From assembly GCF_000346465.2 (NCBI RefSeq), contig NC_034010.1, positions 23,408,570-23,472,569 of the forward strand: a stretch of 64,000 nt of DNA. Direction: 5' to 3'. The DNA is from Prunus persica. Its lineage: Eukaryota > Streptophyta > Magnoliopsida > Rosales > Rosaceae. The translations under genes were made by a program, and so were the position numbers. The notes under the pieces were generated by a model, which was given only the letters and a program-made list of their open reading frames with translations, was not told the DNA's origin and did not search any database. Below, one piece after another: positions 23,150 through 33,749 of this stretch; the stretch's first letter is position 1, and every line of letters begins with the position of its first letter.

Positions 23150-23500
23150 GGGAGATTCACTATTATACTCAACAGAGCCCAAATTATATAAAAAAAACCC
23201 TGATATGAAATGGACTTTAGAAACACACCCAAAGCCCATTTACAACATAACAAAAAGGCTTTTAACTTCTTTTAAATTATAAAACTGCTATTGATTTCTT
23301 AAAACAAACCCAACCCCAAAACCTCATAAAAAAGCCCAAAATACTTAATAGGACATCAAAGTAATTTAATAATCAAAATTAAATTCAATATGGCCAGTTT
23401 TTATTTTTTGAGTTTTTTTTGGGTTTGTTTATAGAAATTAAATAGTGTAGGATTTGTTTATAATTTTAGTGCTAAGAATGGGTATATGACTAAATATCTC
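23150..23500. mobile_element. Mutator-like MITE, 351 bp, with 9-bp target duplication
   Basis: Imperfect terminal inverted repeats of about 80 bp: GGGAGATTCACTATTATACT at the left and the complement GAGATATTTAGTCATATACC from the right. It is flanked by AATTAAATT (23141-23149) and AATTTAATT (23501-23509), 8 of 9 bases equal, as expected for a Mutator-type 9-bp duplication. The paralogous unit at about 21180-21205 lacks the element and reads straight through (CAGATTAATTAATTTTCAAG), so the insertion came after the tandem duplication. It shares about 190 bp with the left end of the 2.1-kb element at 7752. Confidence 0.8.
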
Positions 23501-23738
23501 AATTTAATTCCCAAGTCGTGCGGCTGCTGCTATTGATCCTTGACGAAGAACTTGTTCTAATATAAACCATACATTTCTTGTGGTGAAAATAGATGTGTGT
23601 ATTTAATGAAAACGTTGCCTGGCCAACCAATTCTAAGCGATACATATGTACGTACGGATTCTTTTCAGTCATTTGTATCCACGCCCACAAAGAGGGATTG
23701 ATAGAAAGGAATGTTAGAGCGCTAGCTTCAAAGGGAAA

Positions 23739-24047
23739 ATGGGAAATTGGGTTGGGAGGTACAAAGGTGTTCACCCAACTGAAGATCAAGCAAGACATAG
23801 AACTTCATCGTCATCGTCATCAAACAGTCTGAGAATTAAGGTTCGTATGACTGCCAAGCAATTCAAGGAGTTGATGGCGGAGGTGGACGCGACCAAAATC
23901 CCCAATTCGAATTCGGAGCTAGGCCGCTTGATCCTCCGGGAATGCTTGGAAGGTAGGTCCTGCGCTCGTGTTGTTGCTGCTGCTGAGAATCATGAGCAAC
24001 ATGCAAGGGGTTGGAAGTTGAGCACCATTCATGATCATAGTTCGTAA
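23739..24047 (+). CDS. Small MGN-W protein, PADRE-related, copy 2, 102 aa
   Basis: Single-exon ORF starting MGNWVGRYKG. Gly2 allows N-myristoylation (inference). After a serine-rich spacer comes the conserved block LRIKVRMTAKQFKELMAEVD (about residues 33-52), then ELGRLILRECLEGR and an alanine-rich segment, ending GWKLSTIHDHSS. The KVRMTxKQxKELM block resembles the C-terminal KVKLVISPEQLSEIL block of PADRE/DUF4228 proteins such as the gene at 15178. The start is supported because upstream sequence and the ATG context are shared with copies 1 and 3. Function unknown. The alignment of three copies, with change concentrated between conserved blocks, argues that this is a real gene family. Confidence 0.75.
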   Translation: MGNWVGRYKGVHPTEDQARHRTSSSSSSNSLRIKVRMTAKQFKELMAEVDATKIPNSNSELGRLILRECLEGRSCARVVAAAENHEQHARGWKLSTIHDHSS

Positions 24048-25400
24048 ATTAAGCTACTAGAAGTAAAATAAGTACTGTTACGATTATTATTATTATTATT
24101 ATTTATGATTATCAGTTATTGAGAGAGTATATATCACTTGTGGGAAAAACTTGAGGAGTGCCTTTTTACTTTTTGCTTCAACTTATGTGAGTTTGGATTA
24201 GCAAGCAAACTATGGAGACAAATCAATGGATCTTTTTATTGGTAGTTGACATGCATGCATTTAGAAGCGTGTTTGATTGTGAGAAAGCGCTTTTAGTCAT
24301 TCCAAAAGCACTCTCAAACAGGTATCTCTTCGGTAACATTAGAATTGAATTCCCATTTTTAGAAGATTAAAAAAATTAATTTTCGTTTAAACAACTTATA
24401 TTTGGGTTGGACGGATTGAGTGTGGATCCGGCTGTGTCTCTGACCACCAATACGTGTGCCAAAAGCATAGCTGGTTCATGTAGATGCCTGAGGTTTTATC
24501 TTGCTTTGGCACACCGTTTCCAATAGATATTAATTTGCAAATAAAGCAAACAATTATTAGAATTTAGAAGCGACTCACCAAATAAAAACTGATCACAAAC
24601 ACTAAAATAAACATCTAGAAACGAGGTTCAACAAGCAAGCATGCAGTGCAGCAGCTACTTGTGAAGCTTAGATGGGTTTTTTCTTAAATTACAGTGACGT
24701 CTTTTGAATTAAAACTTTCACACTTAGATGGGTCTGTGAATTAATTATGATTTGATCGAAAATAAAAGAATTGTGAATCAAATACGATCCAAAAAGGGAC
24801 TTCTATTTTATCTAAAATTCAGTTTTCTATACATACAATACTAAAATTCACGTTGTTTGTAAATATTTGATCTATTTAATGTTCACATGCAACATATTTG
24901 ATAATCTGTAATTTCAACCTAAAATTTCAACAAATTGTATGTCGACCTGAGACAAAGCCATTCACATCCTAAACAAACCTACGGTGCCATTTCTTTCTGT
25001 ATGTGATGCAGATATTCTAATTTTACGTGTGAAATCGTAAACAGAATGTCAAACTAAATCCCAGTCAATATTCTTCAATCATAGGACGTGTGGGACCATT
25101 TCACGCGCATGAGACATATGTTGCAGTGATTTACTAAATTAATTGTAAAAGATCTACTAGTGTATGTAGTAGTTTGGAATAGTTGCTCTTTTGGACAAGA
25201 TTATAGGTTTGAGTCCTAGTATCTGTGTTGTGTATGGTGAATTTAGTATATTATCGCCTCTCTCAACAGAAAAGATCCTAAAAAAAGAATCTAAATTAAT
25301 TGATAATTATTTAGCTAGAAGCCAGAAGTATATTTATATACGTAAAGACCAATACAATTTTCCAAGTTGTGCTGTTGCTAATTGACTATAGCTTTGGTAT
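24048..25400. other. Spacer between second and third tandem copies
   Basis: No supported gene. A short (TTA)n run lies near 24083-24103 (TTATTATTATTATTATTATT). Confidence 0.5.
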
Positions 25401-25521
25401 CTATATTATTATTATTCTTCTAGGTACGTCACCCAGAGAAAAAAATAAAAACCATGCATATCTTGTGGTGACATGGAATGTGTTTTTAATGCGAATCATG
25501 TTTCTTTAATTTTCAAACAAA

Positions 25522-25530
25522 TATAAAAAG
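25522..25530 (+). promoter_or_regulatory. TATA-like box of MGN-W copy 3
   Basis: TATAAAAAG lies 94 bp upstream of the ATG at 25616, a normal plant TATA-to-ATG distance with a short leader. Inferred from sequence only. Confidence 0.4.
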
Positions 25531-25615
25531 ACTCCCACTTCCACTAGTTTGTACTCAAACTCATAGGAAGGTTTAATTAATAATTTGTTACAAGGGTTAG
25601 AGCTCGAGAGCAAAA

Positions 25616-25966
25616 ATGGGGAATTGGGTTGGGAGGTACAAAGATTTAGTGCGTCCAAGTGAAGATCATAAAGAAATTCGTCACAGAACATCACCAAACA
25701 GCTTGAGTGTTAAGGTGAGAATGACTACCACGCAACTCAAGGAGTTGATGGCGCAGGTGGACATGATGAACATGGCGAAAGATCGAAATTCGGAGGAGCT
25801 AGGCCGGGTGATCCTGCAAGAATGCTTGGAAGGTAGGCTTACTGCTTGTATTGTTGCTGCTGCCGCTGAGCATCATGGTGATCAGGTATCAAAATATGCA
25901 AGGAGCAATTGGATGTTAAGCACAATTTGTGAAGGAAAAGAAGAACAACATGAGCATAGTTTGTAA
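25616..25966 (+). CDS. Small MGN-W protein, PADRE-related, copy 3, 116 aa
   Basis: The longest intact copy. It begins MGNWVGRYKDLVRPSEDH and carries LSVKVRMTTTQLKELMAQVD (about residues 34-53), then EELGRVILQECLEGRLTACI, an alanine-rich stretch and the tail SNWMLSTICEGKEEQHEHSL. Compared with copy 2 it keeps extra residues (HHGDQVSKYARS) that are also visible in the dead copy 1, so copy 2 has probably lost them. Gly2 is a possible myristoylation site. Role unknown; relation to the PADRE/DUF4228 C-terminal block is by motif likeness. Confidence 0.75.
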   Translation: MGNWVGRYKDLVRPSEDHKEIRHRTSPNSLSVKVRMTTTQLKELMAQVDMMNMAKDRNSEELGRVILQECLEGRLTACIVAAAAEHHGDQVSKYARSNWMLSTICEGKEEQHEHSL

Positions 25967-26940
25967 GCTACTAAAAATATAAAGTTTGTTGCAAATCTTC
26001 TTTGTTTTCATTTCAATAGTACAGTTTGAACCAAAACAAAATCAGACAGATGGATATGTATAGAATAAAATGAGTTGAAATTTCAGTTGTTGATAGTAGA
26101 TATGTACATATATCAATGGAGTCTTTGAACTAAAGTTAGATAGAGACTTTGAGACTTCAATTAGAAGGTATAAAGGGGGAAAAAGCCAGAGGCCTTCCCT
26201 TACTTAGATTCACTAGCTATAGCAAGTGCAATTAGTACTACTACTGCTACTAGCTGGACAAGACTATGAAAAACCAGTAAATCTCTGGCTAGCATCTATT
26301 CACCATATGATCCATGTCTCAGGCTAAGAAAAAAACAAGGGTATCTTAGATCTATGTCCAAAACGATTAGTTGTCATTGAGTTTAGTCCACGCGTTTTTG
26401 GTTTTAAAGGTAAGTCATTTGACATTTATTACTTTTTTGTTGTATCAATTTTACCCTTTGAGGTCAATAAGGAAAACATTTTGAAAATCTAAATTTAATG
26501 CATTATTTCCTTATAATTAAATTTCAGAATTTAAATTTTGAATTCTTTTCTTGATAATATTTACCTATTTTAATCAATGATAAGTAAGGACCCACATATT
26601 ATACCAATCGATCAGACAAGCACCCACATGAAATTATGTACTTAACATGCAGGTAAATAGTGTTATTATTAGCAATGAAAAAAATTTAGTGATAAATTGT
26701 GTTACTTATAAGTTAGGAACATAAATTAGAAGACTACCTATAAGTCATATACAAAAATAGTCAAATAAAATTGTATGTTACCTATATAAAAAAAGGTACA
26801 TAAAATACTATTACACATTATTGAAAATATGAAAAAATGCACACACACACAAACCCACACAAATATATATACCCATGCAATGGGCAATAGGACAATATAC
26901 TTACCACCATAGGATAATATATGTAAAAAGTATATTATAA
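25967..26940. other. Intergenic, nothing recognised
   Basis: AT-rich DNA with a short CA-rich run (CACACACACACAAACCCACA near 26840). No gene, tRNA or paired repeat seen. Confidence 0.5.
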
Positions 26941-27226
26941 TCTATATATATAAAGCAAAAGGCAGAGAATGGTGAAACATTCAAAATACCAGAAAATGCC
27001 CTTGGTTAATGCAAACATTAAGAATTAAAATTATTAATTAAATGAGGATAATATGGTAAATTCACAATTTTTCATATTAAAAAAATTAAAAATTAAAAGA
27101 AAATTCAGATAATGGATCCTATTTTTATGGAACACAACTATCCATTATCTTTTTTAATTCTAAAATAAATTTAAATTTTCTAAAAAAAATCTCTCGCATG
27201 CGCAGAAGCGCGTGCAGAGAGGCTAG
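26941..27226 (+). mobile_element. Helitron-like non-autonomous element, copy 1, 286 bp
   Basis: It starts TCTATATATATAAAG after an A and ends CTAG before a T, as Helitrons do. Just before the CTAG, GCATGCGC-AGAA-GCGCGTGC can form a strong hairpin flanked by CTCTC/GAGAG. There are no terminal inverted repeats, no target duplication and no coding capacity. Confidence 0.7.
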
Positions 27227-27504
27227 TTATATATAAAGTAAAAGGCAGAGAATGGTGAAACATTCAAAATACCAGAAAATGCCTTTAGTTAATGCAAACA
27301 TTAAGAATTTAAATTATTAATTAAATGAGGATAATATGATAAATTCACACTTTTTCATATTTAAAAAAATTAAAAGAAAAAGAAAAAGCAGATAATGGAT
27401 CCTATTTTTATGGAACACAACTACCCATTATCTTTTTTAATTCTAAAATAAATTTACTTATTTTTTTTAAAAAAACCTCTCACAAGCGCGTGCAGAGAGG
27501 CTAG
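27227..27504 (+). mobile_element. Helitron-like non-autonomous element, copy 2, 278 bp
   Basis: It abuts copy 1 head to tail and matches it closely along its length (AAAGGCAGAGAATGGTGAAA, CATTCAAAATACCAGAAAAT, ATGGATCCTATTTTTATGGA). It ends GCAGAGAGGCTAG before a T. Its 5' TC is not intact (TTATATATAAAG), and the left hairpin arm is shortened. The arrangement is a tandem pair. Confidence 0.7.
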
Positions 27505-29330
27505 TAATAATAATATATCTACATAATTATTGTAGATGCCTTAATTATTGTGCTATAAATTAATTTTTACACGATTTATACTTCAGGGGTATAATAGGAA
27601 CAACTAGATTATATAAAAATAATACTAATAATATATCTACATCATAAAATACAAAAAAGAAATGTAATTCTAATTGGCAGAAAAGTCAAAGAATTTATAT
27701 CAATGACAATAAATGCGAGGATTAAACCTAACTTATGTTCTCCATTTTGGACTTATCCCAAATTTTCTTAAAAAAGAAATTTGCAAAAAACTAGGTTTTT
27801 TATTTTGTTTTGTTTTTTTATAGAGTGATATTAGGGGAGTGGAAAGTCAAACCTAAAACATAAGAGATAAAGATAAATACTTTTAACCACTTGAACTACA
27901 AACCTCTTGCGACCTCGTCTTAAGATAACGTATATTATAAGAACTCTTTCACGACTAATTTGATTAATTGTGAAAAAATCATTAATATTTATTTGGGCCT
28001 CATTAACAGATATGCCCATTCTTTGTTGCCTTCTTGGGTTTCAAGGCTCTTCATATCTTCTAGAAGTGCAAGACTTAAATCTTTTCTAACATTACTGGGC
28101 CGCTATAGCAATCCCAAAGAATGACAAGGCATGGATCCAATGTTAGCAAAATAAAAATAAAAACATAAAAACATAAAAACAAAAACAAAACAAAAACAAA
28201 AACAAACAAAAGTATAGTAGAAAATTCCTATTACATTCATGTGATGATGTGAGTTGGGATGGGGATGGGAAGGTGGAGAAAGTGGGTTAGTTGTTTGTGG
28301 GGTCTCTTTTTCTTTTTCTCTGTTTTTTTTTTTTAAAGAAAACAAATTAGGAGGTTCGTGCAGTGCGTGCCATGCCAGAACCTCAGAATTTCTGCCTTGC
28401 CACGTTGTAAGGAGGAGCCGACTGAGTGAGAGAATGCCAAGCTCTGATGAGCTTGATACTCGATGATATAGATGCCCAATGTGTTAAGGAAACAGTCAAA
28501 AAGACAACAAAATTGTCTCAAAAAATTTCACAAACCCTACGTTTGACTAGGTCTTCTTCGTCTCTCCACCGTTGGATGCCCCAATAAGAGTGTGCAAGCG
28601 CAATCCAAAGGCTGGGATTTGATGATGGCTTATTTGATACCTCATACACAAGTTGCCTAAAGAGGGTTTAGGGTTTTGAGGATAATAATGGAAAGGAAGG
28701 CACTGGCAAGAGGCATGTGCTTTGGCTCTGACGGGTTGCTGCTTGCCTGCCTGGTTTTGCAGCCTTCATGTGGATAGTACGACACACTCCACATTTTCTC
28801 ATGCCCGCCCCCGCCCTCCTCCTTCCCTTCCCTTTCTCTCTTTTTCTTTTCATGGGTTTTCTCAATCTCCTCAGCTCGGCTTGCTTTGCTTCTTGTCTTC
28901 AAGCCAGCCTAGCTAGCTTTGTCACCTTCTTCATTCCCTCTCTGACTCGAATTTTTATGGCTGTTTTTGTTTTTTACTTTCTGGTTTTTACTTCTCTGGA
29001 TACTAATAATTAAAAACTGTGAGATGTTATGGTAATTAGTTGGTAACATGTGGTTTTACTTTTCTCTATCTTTTTGCCGAGAACATGCATGCGCATCATT
29101 TTCAATTCAAAGGCTTTGTGTAAGTTACTAGCTAGTTTAATATTTTTCATTTGGTAGGATTCAAATTAAAAGATATAGTTTGCAAATTGCAAGCAAACAA
29201 GAACATGAGTCGAAACACATTTTGAATCCTGCATGTGCTGAGGCACTATAATTTCTTAATGCAGCATGTAACCCTTTTCAGCATAGACATCTTTATTTCC
29301 TCAGCAGTATTTTTTTTCCCTTTCTGCTGT
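27505..29330. other. Intergenic, possible transcribed noncoding stretch
   Basis: No supported coding gene. The part at 28250-28960 is less AT-rich and has pyrimidine-rich segments like those of plant leaders, but frames there are low-complexity and overlap on both strands. I found no known microRNA sequence by eye. Confidence 0.4.
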
Positions 29331-29551
29331 GATCCCAACAGGGTCGAGGTTAGGATTCTCAGTGTGGGGGGACCAAAATTTTAAAAATCACTTCCACATA
29401 GCTTTCTCATCGTCAACTAGAAGATCAACACTAAGTTAATTGAAGAAATCGTATTATTATATGAATAGTAATACATTACACGGGATTGAGAACAAAATAC
29501 GAAAGGCAGGACCACGGCAGGCCTTCGTGTAGATCCGCCCCTGGATCCCAA
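29331..29551. mobile_element. hAT-type MITE, 205 bp, with perfect 8-bp target duplication
   Basis: The element 29339-29543 starts CAGGGTCGAGGTTAGGATTC and ends with the complement of CAGGGGCGGATCTACACGAA. CAGGG-type ends are typical of plant hAT elements. It is flanked on both sides by GATCCCAA (29331-29338 and 29544-29551), a perfect 8-bp duplication as hAT insertion makes. No transposase. Confidence 0.85.
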
Positions 29552-31140
29552 GTTTTTGACTTACAGCTGCCAAATCCTTCACATCAAACTCCCTACCCGA
29601 GCGAGAGCTGGTGTCAATGTTTGTTTGCATTGTGACAATCATGTGATCCACAATGACAATACATAATATAATAAACCACCCAAAATCTCCAATATATTGA
29701 ATTTAAGCAAACATGATCTACTTCAAGTACTACATGTTGAAACCGGCCTAAGCTCACAAACAAGCAAAGCAATAAATTGCCACTTGTATCAACATCATCA
29801 GCTAGCTAGGTGTATATATATGCGTTGTTGACTTCTAAAGCGATTTGATTAATCAACAAACCACATGCTTCTAATACATTTTTCTTATATCACAACAAAT
29901 CTAGTGATTGCTTAATGGTAAAAGTTATCAGTAGGCCCGTATCAATAATTACAATTGTATGTATGGATAATTCTTTAATATCTTGTTTATTTGTAAGAAA
30001 ATATTTTCTTGTGCAGCGGTAAAAAAATAATGATTTTTTTGAAGAGAGACACTATTTCATAAATCGAGTTATAGGTGTCTAACATATTTATGCCTAATAA
30101 TTTTCCACAAAAAGATGATGAAAGATATAACTTGTACAAATCTTTCTATTCCCCCAATTTGATCCGATCAATTTGTTCGTAGAGCTATTTACTCGATCAT
30201 AGACAATGCACAAGCTGTAACGCAGTTGGATGATAATTAAGTAGGCAAAGCAAGAATCTTTTCCAATGAACAAATAATGGGGCAAGTAGATGTCGTTTTC
30301 TAGCTCCTTTTATAGGATACTGAAGATCTTATCATCTTAAGCTCTCTGTGAATGTGTATGTGCATGGCCATGAATGTTACCCAATCAAATATTTGCTCAG
30401 CTCACCCACTTCTCTCTCAAGCCCACAGCTTTATTAGAACTAGCCGCCAACAGAGCCGACAGTGAAACCAAACATGAGAAGAAAAATGAACTTAAATAAA
30501 TAAAGTATTTGTTCCCAACTAAAAAAAATTAAAAAGAAAAAAAAAAACACAGAGGTTTGACCGCGATCTCTTCGAGAGTCCAAAGCCGTTGTGTGGTAGA
30601 AGACAGTCATGATTTCGTTTCCAGAGTTTTAATTATATATCTGGTGGATCTAATTACCCCCACTATATTACCCTCTCTCTCTCTCTCTCTCTCTCTCTTA
30701 TATCCCATTTGACCATCATAGACGCCGCTTACCACGCATACCACTGGTTCTTCTTCTTTTTTTAATCATTGTAATTATTTTACAAATAATAAAATCCTTT
30801 TTAATGATACTCAACACCAAATTAAGAATAAATAATGACATGGGGTGCCCCTTATTTCTTCTGCCATATTTGATCCATAAAAAAAGGGGACCCAAAATTG
30901 TCAAAATGGGAAGCCAAAAGAGCAAGAGAGTGGAAGTGGAATTATAGACTGCAAATAAATCTGTCCATGCATTGATGCAGAAATGGAATGGTGGGCAAAA
31001 ATGGGTTTTCATGAGACTCCAATTAGGAAGAAGAGCTGGGTGTTGTTAACAAAAACAGAGGTGCCCACATTTATTTAATTAGTGTCCAAATTTATTATTA
31101 TTGATTACCCTTAATAATTTTCAAAGAAAAGATTTAGAAG
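29552..31140. other. Intergenic and distal 5' flank of the RRM gene
   Basis: No supported gene. Contains a (CT)n run at 30672-30698. Confidence 0.5.
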
Positions 31141-31795
31141 GTTGTGCCAGAAAGTTTTGGCCCACCAAAAAACAATCCCATTTCCTGTACTTTTTCGGTT
31201 AAGAGAATAGCTGCAGCTTTAGAGAGAGAGAAAGAGAGGGTTTTGAAGTTGAACAGAGAGAGAGAGAGAGAGAGAGTCTCTCAAGGTATCATATCTCAGA
31301 GACCCACCAAATGCCATAAACAGAGCAAGCAATATCAAGAGGGGTGGAACAGAGAAAGAGAGAGAATAGGAAATGGAAGGTTGAATACAGCGAAGCAAAT
31401 GTTCATGCAGACCCACCCCCCACAAATGTAAATATTATTAAACCAATATTTTTTGTTTGTTTATAATATTTATATTCTTGTTTGATATTGTGTATATATA
31501 TATATATAATTGCTTATAGCTGAGAGAGAAAGTGGTGATACAGCAAGAAAGGTTGGTCCTATGGTCTCTGGTCTTCCATTTTTCATTGGACACCACCTCT
31601 GCCTACTATTGTCGTGGGTGCCCACTAGCAGCTTTTTTGTCTTCTCCTTTTTTTCGATCCCTTCTCTCATTTTTCTTTTAAAATTTCAATATTGCTCTGT
31701 TTCTCCTCTGTTTTTTTTCCTATCTGCCTCTCTGGCTATGTTTCTGTGTGTGTTATTGTTTTGCATATAAATATTTTGATAGGGTAGTAATCTTC

Positions 31796-31836
<41 letters not shown>

Positions 31837-32197
31837 CATTTCCCCTTTCCACCCTCAACAGTAATGATTTTCTCGTTACGGGTATCGTTGTTGAGGAATC
31901 TGAGGAGAGCTACTTGTCCTGGTTGTGAAAAAGAGGCAGTTATACAAGTAGCCTTGGTTGAAAAACAAGTCGTAGAAAGGAGGAGGATTAGAAGAAGAGG
32001 AACAAACAGAATCCCAAGTGCACGAGTGTGTTTGTGTTTTCATTGATGTGATCTTTGGAAATAAAAGACTAAATCTTTCTTTATTTCTCCGTATTTGGGT
32101 TCTGGGTTTTTCTCTTTTTGTTTGATTAGCCATCTTTTTTATTTCCCTTTTCTTGCTTTTGTTTGGGGTGTTTGTCTTTGTTGGTTTGTTTGTTCTG
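31141..32197 (+). promoter_or_regulatory. Promoter and leader region of the RRM gene
   Basis: Holds (GA)n at about 31254-31276 and a long (TC)n at 31802-31832, typical of plant core promoter and leader DNA. An AAG|GTATCA donor-like site near 31284 could belong to a spliced leader exon, but no acceptor was confirmed. An upstream ORF of 60 codons starts at 31864 and stops at 32046, before the main ATG. Confidence 0.45.
31802..31832. repeat. (TC)n microsatellite in the RRM gene leader
   Basis: About 15 uninterrupted TC units. Pyrimidine runs of this kind are common just around plant transcription starts. Confidence 0.9.
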
Positions 32198-33749
32198 ATG
32201 TCTCAACCAAGGCAATTTCAGATGGTGGGTAGTAACATTAATAATCCTGGCCAATACAATGACACAACTTTCACCAAAATCTTTGTTGGTGGGTTGGCTT
32301 GGGAGACTCAGAGGGAGACTATGAGAAGGTATTTTGAACAGTTTGGAGAGATCTTAGAGGCTGTTGTGATTACAGATAAGAACACTGGGAGGTCCAAGGG
32401 TTATGGATTTGTAAGCCCATTTTTGCCTCTCATTTTCAGAAGCTTATTTGTTCATTTGTTTCTTGGGTTTTCTGCTGGTTTTTATGGTTGTTTTCAATCC
32501 TTCAATTTCTTAGGTTACATTTAAGGATTCAGAGGCAGCCATGAGAGCATGTCAAAATCCATCCCCTGTGATTGATGGAAGGAGGGCAAATTGCAATCTT
32601 GCATCTCTTGGTGCACAAAAGACTCGTCCCCCAACTCCTCATCAGCAGCATGGTATGTCTCTCTCTCTCTCTGTCTCATACTATTGCTTTTTTTCTTTGA
32701 TAAATCCCTTCCAATATCCACTTTTATGAAATTGAATTGATCATATGTTAAAACCCATTTTCATTTTATACCAAATTGAAATGTGGATCTAAATATGGGG
32801 TAGGAATTGAAAAGAAAATAATGTATGTACTCATTTATTATGCTAATGCAGGTGCAGGAAGGTTCAGACCAGCACATGGGTTGGTGGCTCCACCTGCTTA
32901 TCATGGCTCTTCATCACCATACTTCCATCAACCAACTGGTCAATACACATTTCCTTATTCAGCTTATGGGTAAGATTCAAAATCATCATAGGAATAAAAG
33001 ATGGGCAAAATCCCCTTTTCTTTTCTGTTCAATGTCTGATTTTTTTTTTTTTGGTGTGTGTGTGTGTATGAAATTACAATTTACAGGTACACTGGATATT
33101 CACAAGATTCCATGTATCCCATGGTAATTTTCTTTCATTTAAGTGACATTGCATAGATTTTACTTTATTTTTATTTCTTTTTGGGGAGCTCAATGTTGCA
33201 ATGTTGATTCATGTTACCAATGCATAAACAATTTCATTGAATTGAGTTGCTTAAGCTGACTTTGATGGCAATGCATCTTGTTGCTTGCTGCAGAATTATT
33301 ATAGTGTTTATGGTGGTCAACAATTCTCACCTTATTACACCACAACTGGGGCATCAGGGCCAACTGGCATGTACCAAAATGTCTACCCATTATATGCTCA
33401 GTATGCACAGAGCAGTAGCCAGGCTCATGGTCTTGGAGTTCAATATCCCCAAATGGTACAGTACCCATATTTGCCTCATCAGCCTTATGCTGCTGGTTCC
33501 ACAGCTGGGATTCTCTCTCTTCCTTCTTCAATGCCAATTACCACCACCACAACTACCACCACAGGTAAATGTTATTTTTTTTAACCATACCTAGAAAATT
33601 ACTTCAGAGTAACAAGGCAAACATTAAGCTCCAGAGAATTTACAAATTACATGCAAAATGTCACAGGTACAACAACAGCAGCAGCAACTGGTGCTGGTGC
33701 TTCTTCACAAGCCTCTGCAGCCAATTCTGAACAGAATTCTTCAACTTAA
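32198..33749 (+). CDS. RRM RNA-binding protein (RBM24/38-like), 286 aa
   Basis: Single-RRM protein of the plant group related to RBM24/38 and Arabidopsis ARP1, expected to bind RNA. Six exons keep frame: 32198-32410, 32514-32652, 32852-32969, 33087-33123, 33294-33564, 33667-33749. The RRM spans about residues 25-102, with RNP2 KIFVGGL (27-33) and RNP1 KGYGFVTF (67-74, split by intron 1 after Phe71). The rest is low-complexity, rich in Tyr, Pro, Gln and Gly ([31 protein letters not shown]), ending in a Thr/Ala/Ser tail. I chose ATG 32198 (MSQPRQFQM); an in-frame ATG at 32153 would add 15 hydrophobic residues unlike the family. No lesions. Confidence 0.9.

Noticed and set aside
28657..28902. 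Charged minus-strand frames of 65-81 codons near 28.7 kb
   Set aside because: Made by reverse-complemented pyrimidine runs; several overlapping frames exist and none resembles a family.
31144..31431. 95-codon frame upstream of the RRM gene
   Set aside because: Mostly Arg-Glu repeats from a (GA)n microsatellite in the promoter or leader.
32153..32197. In-frame ATG giving a 15-residue extension of the RRM protein
   Set aside because: The added residues are hydrophobic and unlike the family; MSQPRQFQM is the usual start type.
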